Origin: Brevundimonas naejangsanensis
GTDB lineage: Bacteria; Pseudomonadota; Alphaproteobacteria; Caulobacterales; Caulobacteraceae
Direction of reading: 5' to 3'
Assembly: GCF_003627995.1 (NCBI RefSeq)
Contig: NZ_CP032707.1
Location: forward strand, 1,664,501 to 1,728,500
DNA length: 64,000 nt
A model generated the notes under the pieces. The model was not told the DNA's origin. It was given only the letters and a program-made list of their open reading frames with translations, and searched no databases. How positions within the stretch are numbered: the stretch's first letter is position 1; every line of letters starts with the position of its first letter. This document shows, one piece after another, positions 47,065 to 54,013 of this stretch. The translations under genes were made by a program, and so were the position numbers.

Positions 47065-49898
47065 GCCGCCGCGCTCTCGGGCGTCAGGGCGTCGGACACG
47101 GCGTCCAGCAGCAGGGCGGCGTCCAGCGCCGGGCCGCCGTCGGGCCCGTCGAGCCGGCCCAGGCTCAGCAGCGGGGTCGCGCGCCATCGGTCGGCGCCGG
47201 CCAGGATGCGGGCGAAGGCGCGCGCGCGGCCGGGTTGCAGATCGGCCAGGATCAGGTCGAAGTCCTCGCCGGCGTCGTGGCGGGCCAGGGCCCCCTCGGC
47301 GTCCGGGACCACGGTCACGACGTAGCCGGTCTGGGCGAGCAGCGGGCGCAACAGCATCTGGGAAAAGGGACTGGCGTCGATGATCAGCAGGCGTTTCACG
47401 GCGGCGACCGCGCCCGCCTCGGCCGTGGCCGCGACGTCGAAGGCCCGGCGACGATAGGCGTCGACGTCGATCAGGTCGGCGGCCTGGTCGAGCACGATCA
47501 GGCTGCCCAGGGTCAGCCCGCCCGCCCGGCCGATCTCGGGCGGGGCGCAGGCGTCGACGATGTCCACGATCTCTTCGATCAGCAGGCCCAGGCTCTGCTC
47601 GCCGCGCGCGAGCACCAGCAGGGGGCGGCGGCCGGGGCCGGACCAGTCCGGGGCGCGCCCGTCGGCCCCCAGGATCGGCATCAGACGGCCGCGATAGCGC
47701 ATGACGGCGCGGCCTTCGACCCGTTCGACCTGGGCGGACTCGATCTCTTCGATGCGCGATACGGCGGCCAGGGGGGCCGCCCGCAGGGTCGGGTCCGAGG
47801 CGCGGAACAGCAGCATGGCCTCCTCCTTCGGCGGCGGCGCCTCGGCCGTTCGGGACGCGTCCGCGTCGGGCTCCGCTAGGCGGCCGGCGACTTGTTCGAC
47901 GCCCGCGGCGCGCGCGGCGCCCTTGGGGTCCAGGATCAGGATGACCGCCCCGTCGCCGAGGATGGTCGCGCCCGAGTAGAGGTTGAGGTGGCGCAGCACC
48001 CCGGCCACCGGCTTGACCACGATCTCCTCGATGTCGAAGACGCGGTCGACAATGACGCCGAAGGCGCAGGCGCCGAAATGGGTGACGACGATGCAGGTCT
48101 CGCTGGTCGCGGCGGGCGGGCCGTCGTCGTCCAGCTTGAGCAGCCGCCGCAGCGACACCAGCGGCAGCAGCCGCTCGCGCAGGCGCAGGACGGGGGCGCC
48201 GTCGATCTGTTCGATGCTGCGGCCCGAGGCGTCGCCGGCGTTGACCAGCTCCATGATCGACGACTGGGGCAGGGCGAAACGCACGCCGCCCGCCTCGACG
48301 ATCAGGGCCGAGACGATGGCCAGGGTCAGGGGGATGCGGACGGTGAAGCAGGCCCCCTGGCCCTCCTTGGACGTCAGTTCGATCACGCCGCCGATCTGTT
48401 CGATGTTGGCGCGGACCACGTCCATGCCGACGCCGCGGCCGGAGACGCTGGTGACCTGGGAGGCGGTCGAGAAACCGGCGCGGAAGATCAGCTGCATCGC
48501 CTCGGCGTCGCTGATCTGCTCGGCCTCCGCGGGGCTCAGCAGGCCGAGGGACGCCGCCTTGGCCCGCAGGCGGGCCACCGACAGGCCGCGGCCGTCGTCG
48601 GCCACCTCGATGACGATGGCCCCGCCTTCGTGGCGCGCCGACAGGGTGATGCGCCCGACCTCGCGCTTGCCGACGGCGCGGCGCTGCTCCGGCGTCTCCA
48701 GGCCGTGGTCGGCGGCGTTGCGGATCATGTGGGTCAGCGGGTCGCGGATCAGCTCCATGACCTGCCGGTCCAGCTCGGTCTCCTGGCCGGACATGCGCAG
48801 CTCGATGCGCTTGCCCAGTTCGTTCTCCAGGTCGCGCACCAGACGCGGCAGCTTGGCCCAGGCGCCGCCGATCGGCTGCATCCGCGAGACCATGACCTTT
48901 TCCTGGATCTCGCTGGTCACCTGGTTGAGGCGATGCAGCGGGGCCTTGAACGGGCTTTCCGGCTCCTGGCGCAGGGTCTGGATCATCTGGTTGCGGATCA
49001 GCACCAGTTCGCTGACCGAGCGCATCAGCTGCTCCAGGACTTCGACGTTGATGCGGATGGTGGCGGCCGACTTGCCCGCGCCGGCCGGCGTTGATGGCGC
49101 GGCTTCGGTCGGCGGCGGCGCGGGGGGCGGCGGCGGCGCAGCGGCGCCGGCGCAGGCGCGCAGCTCGGCCACGTCGTCGGGGGCGGCTCCCAGGGCGTCC
49201 AGGGCGGCGGCGACGGCCTCGAACAGGGGCGCGCGCATCTCGTCCGGCAGTCGGACGTGGGCGATGTCCTCTAGCGCTCGGGCCAGGGCCGAGGCGTCGC
49301 CGCCCCGCGCCGCGCCCAGCAGGCCCTGCAGCAACGCCGCCTGCAGCAGGACGGGGTCGGCCCCGCCCAGCCAGGGCTCGGTCAGCAGCGCCGGGGCGGC
49401 GGCCTCGGCGGCCGCGTCCAGCACGGCGTCGCCGCCTAGGCGCTCGATGAGAGGGCGCTCGACCAAGGGGCGCTCGATCGGTGCGCTCTCAGGCAGGTGC
49501 GGCGCCGGGCGCGGCGCGGCGGCTGCGGCGCAGGCGGCCTCCAGGCGGGTGATGAGCGCGGCGTCCTCGCCCGCCGGCTCCTCGCCGGTGGCGTCCAGAG
49601 CGTCGATCAGGCCGCGGATCACGTCCACCGACTCCAGGATGGTGGTGACGGCGGCGGCGCTGACGGACACGGAGCCGTCGCGAAATCCGCCCAGCACCTC
49701 TTCCGCCGCGTGGGCGATGCGCTGCAGCCGCACGAGGCCGATGAAGCCACAGGCGCCCTTGATGGTGTGCATCAGGCGGAAGACGCCGGCCAGAGGCTCG
49801 GGATCGCGCGGATTGCGCTCGAAGCGCACCAACTCGCTGTCGAGCGCCTCGAGCCCTTCGCGCGTCTCGGCGATGAAGTCGCTCAGAACCTCGTCCAC
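47061..49898 (-). CDS. cheA: Hybrid chemotaxis histidine kinase CheA with two CheW-like domains and a receiver
   Basis: 945 residues. The HPt domain has His44 in FRLMHTIKGACGF. After a long Ala/Pro-rich linker come the dimerisation helices (VEVLEQLMRSVSELVLIRNQM), the kinase domain (HMIRNAADHG, DDGRGL, SGRGVGMDVVRANIEQIGG) and a CheW-like P5 domain (about 550-690). A second CheW-like domain (about 700-815) and a C-terminal receiver follow. In the receiver one acidic-pocket Asp is Ala (LIIDAS) and the usual KP lysine is absent, though the phosphoacceptor Asp (LILADLQ) remains. It has no P2 CheY-docking domain of the E. coli type. It is transcribed first, then cheW and the receptor. Confidence 0.93.
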   Translation of the reverse strand: MDEVLSDFIAETREGLEALDSELVRFERNPRDPEPLAGVFRLMHTIKGACGFIGLVRLQRIAHAAEEVLGGFRDGSVSVSAAAVTTILESVDVIRGLIDALDATGEEPAGEDAALITRLEAACAAAAAPRPAPHLPESAPIERPLVERPLIERLGGDAVLDAAAEAAAPALLTEPWLGGADPVLLQAALLQGLLGAARGGDASALARALEDIAHVRLPDEMRAPLFEAVAAALDALGAAPDDVAELRACAGAAAPPPPPAPPPTEAAPSTPAGAGKSAATIRINVEVLEQLMRSVSELVLIRNQMIQTLRQEPESPFKAPLHRLNQVTSEIQEKVMVSRMQPIGGAWAKLPRLVRDLENELGKRIELRMSGQETELDRQVMELIRDPLTHMIRNAADHGLETPEQRRAVGKREVGRITLSARHEGGAIVIEVADDGRGLSVARLRAKAASLGLLSPAEAEQISDAEAMQLIFRAGFSTASQVTSVSGRGVGMDVVRANIEQIGGVIELTSKEGQGACFTVRIPLTLAIVSALIVEAGGVRFALPQSSIMELVNAGDASGRSIEQIDGAPVLRLRERLLPLVSLRRLLKLDDDGPPAATSETCIVVTHFGACAFGVIVDRVFDIEEIVVKPVAGVLRHLNLYSGATILGDGAVILILDPKGAARAAGVEQVAGRLAEPDADASRTAEAPPPKEEAMLLFRASDPTLRAAPLAAVSRIEEIESAQVERVEGRAVMRYRGRLMPILGADGRAPDWSGPGRRPLLVLARGEQSLGLLIEEIVDIVDACAPPEIGRAGGLTLGSLIVLDQAADLIDVDAYRRRAFDVAATAEAGAVAAVKRLLIIDASPFSQMLLRPLLAQTGYVVTVVPDAEGALARHDAGEDFDLILADLQPGRARAFARILAGADRWRATPLLSLGRLDGPDGGPALDAALLLDAVSDALTPESAAA

Positions 49899-50196
49899 GG
49901 CCCCTCCTGCCCAGCGAACGAATGCATGGAATAGGGTCGTTATCTAAGATTCGTTTTGATTGATACAGTTAGTCGTCAAGGAGCGGTGCAAATTTGTAAC
50001 AATAAAATAATTTAGATATCAATCTAGATGTGTATTACGTGCATCAAATACATAGATTTGTGTATATAAATACGCCTAGGGTGTATTTTTAAGAGTCGCC
50101 ATAAGGCGTTTTGGTCTTTGATTTAAATCAATATCCAGAATTTGTTGACGGTATCGCGCTTCGATGAGCTCCACTGATCACGGGGGTGAGGGAAGT
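49899..50196. promoter_or_regulatory. AT-rich divergent regulatory region between cheA and cheY
   Basis: 298 bases with strong A/T bias and no ORF. Palindromes CAAATTTG (49989-49996) and TTGTAACAA (49994-50002) overlap. GTGTAT occurs at 50030, 50057 and 50080, and ATACA/TGTAT pairs around them. The arrangement suggests operators or a nucleoid-protein site serving both promoters. No standard promoter is certain. Confidence 0.5.
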
Positions 50197-50583
50197 ATGG
50201 CTGTCGACAAGTCGATGAAGATCCTGGTCGTCGACGACTACAAGACGATGGTGCGGATCGTGAGAGGGCTGCTGAACCAGCTCGGATTCCATAATGTGGA
50301 CGAGGCGACCGACGGGCCCACCGCCCTGTCGATGATCGGCGCCGGGGGCTACGGCCTGGTCCTGTCGGACTGGAACATGGCGCCGATGACGGGCTTCGAA
50401 CTGTTGAAGGCGGTGCGCGCCGATCCGAAGACCAAGTCTCTGCCCTTCGTCCTGGTGACCGCCGAGGCCAAGATCGAGAACGTCATCGCGGCGCGCCAGG
50501 CGGGGGTGAACAACTACATAATCAAGCCCTTCACCCACGCCGTGCTGAAGCAGAAGCTGACCGCCGTCCTGGGCGAGTTCTGA
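50197..50583 (+). CDS. cheY: Chemotaxis response regulator CheY
   Basis: 128 residues, a single receiver domain. VVDDYKTMVRIVRGLLNQLGF holds the acidic pocket, LSDWNMAPMTGFELL the phosphoacceptor Asp, VTAEAK the switch Thr and IIKPFT the Lys. ATG 50197 follows GAGGGAAG; ATG 50164 is a less likely start. It is divergent from cheA and followed after two bases by the CheZ-like gene. Confidence 0.94.
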   Translation: MAVDKSMKILVVDDYKTMVRIVRGLLNQLGFHNVDEATDGPTALSMIGAGGYGLVLSDWNMAPMTGFELLKAVRADPKTKSLPFVLVTAEAKIENVIAARQAGVNNYIIKPFTHAVLKQKLTAVLGEF

Positions 50584-50585
50584 CG

Positions 50586-50942
50586 ATGGCCGAAGCGGAC
50601 GGGCTCGATGAGGCGATCGCCGCGATCCGGCAGGATCTGTCGGCGGCGGCGGAGCGGTTGATGGCGGCGGCGGAGGCCGGGCTGGTCGACGTCGGCCGGG
50701 CGCGCGACGGCGACGGCGACGCCCTGTCGCGGATCGAGGCGGGGTGGCTCGGCGTGCTGGAAGCCTGCGCGTTCGAGGACCTGATCGGCCAGCGGCTGAC
50801 CGGGCTGCGCTCCGCCTGCGTCCCGGCGCCTCTCGGCGGGGCCGTCGAGACGCGGGATGCCCTGCTGAACGGCCCCGCAGCGCCCGGCCTGGGGCTCGAT
50901 CAGGCGCAGGTCGACGCCTGGCTCGCGGGCGGCGACGGCTGA
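50586..50942 (+). CDS. Short CheZ-like CheY phosphatase
   Basis: 118 residues, about half the length of E. coli CheZ. The helical core contains EACAFEDLIGQRLTGL, which matches the CheZ active-site pattern FQDLTGQ and keeps its Asp and Gln. The C-terminal LLNGPAAPGLGLDQAQVDAWLA resembles the CheY-binding tail of alphaproteobacterial CheZ homologues. The position two bases after cheY supports a CheY-P phosphatase role. The assignment rests on short motifs. Confidence 0.62.
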   Translation: MAEADGLDEAIAAIRQDLSAAAERLMAAAEAGLVDVGRARDGDGDALSRIEAGWLGVLEACAFEDLIGQRLTGLRSACVPAPLGGAVETRDALLNGPAAPGLGLDQAQVDAWLAGGDG

Positions 50943-50949
50943 AGGTCCT

Positions 50950-51045
50950 AAGCCGCGGAAGTCGGCGGGCTTTAGCCCGTGGCGCTCAGCTTGTCGTAGA
51001 GAGTCTTGCACGGAATCTTCAACATCCCCGCCCAGGGCGTGCGCG
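50950..51045 (-). pseudogene. Remnant C-terminus of an NtrC-family response regulator
   Basis: On the minus strand, MLKIPCKTLYDKL (ending at about 50985) matches the Fis-type DNA-binding helix ending of DctD/NtrC regulators (LKIPRKTLYDKL). A stop (50972-50974) follows after SATG. One frame over, ERHGLKPADFRGL continues the family consensus, so a single-base frameshift has occurred. Nothing of the rest of the gene is present. Confidence 0.6.
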
Positions 51046-51052
51046 AAGCGAT

Positions 51053-51586
51053 CAATTTCTGCCCAGCGGCCTGTCGTACGCCGCGAATGTCGGCGACGGC
51101 GCCAACACCGGCCTGGAGATCGAGGCGAACTGGCGGCCCCTGCAGAACCTCGAGTTTCGCGGCAACGCCCTGCTGGCCCATCCTCGACTGGTCCGACGGA
51201 ACGAAGCCGCCGCGCAGGTCAAGGAAGACGCCGGCCTGCCGGGCGTGCCGGCCGTGTCCGCCAACCTGAACGTCCATTGGCGACGACCCGTCACGGACCG
51301 ACTGGACCTGGCGGTCGACGGCTGGGCGGCCTACGTCGGGCCGTCGCGGCTGACCTTCGACGGCGAAGGGCGGCACCGCATGGGCGACTATGCGACCGCC
51401 CGCCTGACCATGGCGCTGGAGACCACGGCCTGGCGCGCCGAGGCCTTCGTGACCAATCCGCTGAACACGGAGGCGAACACCTTCGCCTTCGGCTACCCCT
51501 TCCGCCTGCCTGAAGCGCTGACTACCACGCCGCTGCAGCCGCGAACCATCGGCCTGCGCGTATCCGTCACGCCGTTCTGCGGCTAG
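51053..51586 (+). pseudogene. Truncated TonB-dependent receptor, C-terminal barrel only
   Basis: About 177 codons in one frame encode outer-membrane barrel strands: YAANVGDGANTGLEIEANWRP, AEAFVTNPLNTEANTFAFGYPF and the TPLQPRTIGLRVSV end, all typical of TonB-dependent receptors. There is no signal peptide, plug or start codon context, and homology begins abruptly beside the regulator remnant. It is not expected to make a functional receptor. Confidence 0.8.
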
Positions 51587-51654
51587 GCGCCGGGCGTCCC
51601 GCGCGAGCGCATCGCGTCGCCTTCGGTTGACCTCGGCCGCGCACGGTCCTATCG

Positions 51655-51846
51655 CCACGGTCGCGTCAGGTTCCCCGCAAGGGGATTGAAAGGGAACGGA
51701 GTTCGAAGCTCCGGCTGTTCCCGCAACTGTAAGCGGCTAGCCCGCGCGTCATACGCCACTGGCGGTCCGAACGGCCACGGCCCGAAAGACCCCTGGGAAG
51801 GCGACGCGCACCGGCCTTGATCCGCGAGCCAGGAGACCTGCCTGTC
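51655..51846 (+). ncRNA. Cobalamin riboswitch
   Basis: Landmarks in order: GGTTCCCCGCAAGGGG with GAAAGGGAA (51669-51696), CTGTTCCCGCAACTGTAAGCGG (core, 51715-51736), GCCACTGG (51755-51762), CTGGGAAGGCGACGCGC (51793-51809), and the B12 box GCGAGCCAGGAGACCTGCC (51824-51842). It is 147 bases before the btuB-like start, so ligand binding should reduce receptor synthesis. Confidence 0.93.
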
Positions 51847-51993
51847 GCCGTCGTTCTCCGCGCGGTCGGGATGTGCCGGGCGGTCGAGGCAACTCGTGTG
51901 ACGACAGTCGTAAACCCAGCCGCGTCAGCGGCCGCCTTCGCTCATGCCGGGCGCGGGTCGGTCCGGCGCGGCGTCGTCATATGGAGAACCGGA

Positions 51994-53937
51994 ATGAACC
52001 GGACCGCCTTCGCCGCCCTGGCCGCCGCCAGCCTCCTGGCCGCCGCTCCCGCCTTCGCCGAAATTGACCAGCAGGCCGCCGCGCCCGACGTGGCGGGCCG
52101 CGCCGCCGCTACGGCGGTGGCCGACGTCGTCGTCACCGCCAACCGCACGGCCCAGCCGATCGAGCGCGTCGGCGCCTCGGTCGCCGTCCTGACCCAGGCC
52201 GCCATCGAGGCGCGCCAGACCCCGGCCGTGGCCGAACTCCTGGCCCAGACGCCGGGCGTCAACTACACCCGCAACGGCGGCCCTGGCGCGGCCAGCAGCC
52301 TGCACATCCGCGGCGCCGAGGGGCACCACGCCGTCGTCCTGATCGACGGGGTCAAGCTGAACGACCCGTCCTCGACCCAGGGCGGCTTCAACTTCGGCAA
52401 TCTGCTGGTCGGGGACGCGGCGCGCATCGAGGTGCTGCGCGGCGCCCAGTCGACCCTGTGGGGCAGCCAGGCCATCGGCGGCGTGGTCAACATCGTCACC
52501 GCCGCGCCGACCGAGGCGCTGCAAGGCAGCCTCGACGCCGAGGCCGGCGCGCGCGGCGCGACCTATGTGCGCGGCGGGATCGGCGGCGCCGACGAGCGCC
52601 TGAGCTGGCGCCTGGCGGCCAGCCGTTACTCGACGGACGGCTTCTCGGCCTATGCGACCGGGACCGAGGACGACGGCTACGCCAACACCGGCCTGTCGGC
52701 GCGGCTGAACCTGAAGCTCACCGACGCGGTGTCCCTGGACCTTCGCTCGGTCTGGTCCAGCGGCCGCGCCGACTTCGACGCCTGGAACGGCGACAGCCGC
52801 GACTACGGCAAGACCCAGGAACTGGTCGCCTACGCCGGGCTGAACATCGACCTGCTGGACGGCCGCTTCCGCAACCGCATCGGCTATGCGACGACCGACA
52901 CCGACCGCCGCAATTTCAACCCGGACAACACGGTCCAGACTCTGACCTTCGACGCCGAGGGGCGGAACCGTCGCTGGGAGTATCAGGGCGCCTTCGCCGT
53001 GACCGAGGCGCTGAACACGACCTTCGGCCTCGAGCATGAAAAGTCCGAGATGAAGACCCGTTCGCCCGCCGACTGGGACCCGAACCCGGCCTTCGGGCGC
53101 GGCGAGGCCGAACTGAGCAGCGCCTACGTCCAGGCGCAGTGGACGGCGCTGCCGGGCCTGACCCTGACCGGCGGGCTGCGCTACGACGACCACGCTCAAT
53201 ACGGCGACCACCTGCTGGGCCAGGTCGCGGCGGCTTGGGCGCTTAACGACGGCGACACCATTCTGCGCGCCAGCTGGGGTCAGGGCTTCCGCGCGCCGGG
53301 CCTCTATGAACTCTACAGCGAATACGGCAACCCGGCCTTGCAGCCGGAAGAATTCGACAGCTGGGAGATCGGCGTCGAACAGCGCTTGTTCGACCGCGCC
53401 GTGGTCTCGGCGACCTATTTCAACCGTCGGGCGGACAACGAAATCCGTTATGAATACTGCCAGTCGGGCGATACGCATCCGATCTGCGCCCAGCTCTACG
53501 GCGGCTACTACCAGAACCTCCAGAAGACCGAGGCCCAGGGCGTCGAACTGGCCGGTCGCCTCGATGTCACCGACCGCCTGAACCTCAGCGCCAACTACAC
53601 CTGGACCGACGCGAAGAACGCCTCGGGCGGCGCCGACGGCAAGCGGCTGACGCGCCGCCCCGAGCACATGGGCAACCTGGCCGTCGACTACGCCTGGGCT
53701 TCGGGGCTGAAGACGGGCGCCTCGGTCCGCTATGTCGGCGAGACGTTCGACGACCCCGCCAATACGGCCAAGGTCGACGCCTACGCCCTGGTCGATCTGC
53801 GCGCCTCCTATCCGATCGACGACCATCTGGAGGTCTATGGCCGGGTCGAGAACCTCTTCGACGAAGCATATCAGACGGTGCGGAACTACGGCGCGGCCGG
53901 GCGCGGCGCCTTCGGCGGCGTGCGCGTCCGGTTCTGA
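51994..53937 (+). CDS. btuB: TonB-dependent vitamin B12 receptor (BtuB-like)
   Basis: 647 residues. A signal peptide (MNRTAFAALAAASLLAAAPAFA) is followed by the TonB box ADVVVTAN and the plug with LLAQTPGVNYTRNGGPGAASSLHIRG and VLRGAQSTLWGSQAIGGVVNIVT. A 22-strand barrel ends in GGVRVRF. The cobalamin riboswitch in its leader strongly supports corrinoid import. ATG 51994 has GGAG 7 bases upstream; the longer frame runs through the leader. No btuCDF genes are in the window. Confidence 0.93.
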   Translation: MNRTAFAALAAASLLAAAPAFAEIDQQAAAPDVAGRAAATAVADVVVTANRTAQPIERVGASVAVLTQAAIEARQTPAVAELLAQTPGVNYTRNGGPGAASSLHIRGAEGHHAVVLIDGVKLNDPSSTQGGFNFGNLLVGDAARIEVLRGAQSTLWGSQAIGGVVNIVTAAPTEALQGSLDAEAGARGATYVRGGIGGADERLSWRLAASRYSTDGFSAYATGTEDDGYANTGLSARLNLKLTDAVSLDLRSVWSSGRADFDAWNGDSRDYGKTQELVAYAGLNIDLLDGRFRNRIGYATTDTDRRNFNPDNTVQTLTFDAEGRNRRWEYQGAFAVTEALNTTFGLEHEKSEMKTRSPADWDPNPAFGRGEAELSSAYVQAQWTALPGLTLTGGLRYDDHAQYGDHLLGQVAAAWALNDGDTILRASWGQGFRAPGLYELYSEYGNPALQPEEFDSWEIGVEQRLFDRAVVSATYFNRRADNEIRYEYCQSGDTHPICAQLYGGYYQNLQKTEAQGVELAGRLDVTDRLNLSANYTWTDAKNASGGADGKRLTRRPEHMGNLAVDYAWASGLKTGASVRYVGETFDDPANTAKVDAYALVDLRASYPIDDHLEVYGRVENLFDEAYQTVRNYGAAGRGAFGGVRVRF

Positions 53938-53950
53938 TCCGGCAGGGCGC

Positions 53951-53981
53951 TTGACCTTCCATTGATGGGAAGGTTTAGAAG
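53951..53981 (+). promoter_or_regulatory. CueR-type promoter/operator of copA
   Basis: TTGACC (-35) overlaps the dyad ACCTTCC-N7-GGAAGGT (53954-53974), followed by TTTAGAA. The layout closely matches the E. coli copA promoter, in which a long spacer is corrected by CueR. It begins 14 bases after the btuB stop. Confidence 0.85.
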
Positions 53982-54013
53982 GGGCGGGCTTCCACGTTCC
54001 AGAGGAGACCGTC

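Noticed and set aside
49920..50160. AT-rich block considered as a replication origin
   Set aside because: No DnaA boxes of the TTATCCACA type were seen and it lies between divergent che genes, so promoter/operator function is more likely.
50744..51586. A single plus-strand gene of 280 codons from 50744
   Set aside because: Its first 100 codons lie inside the CheZ-like gene in another frame and across the regulator remnant; only the part after 51053 resembles a protein family (a receptor barrel).
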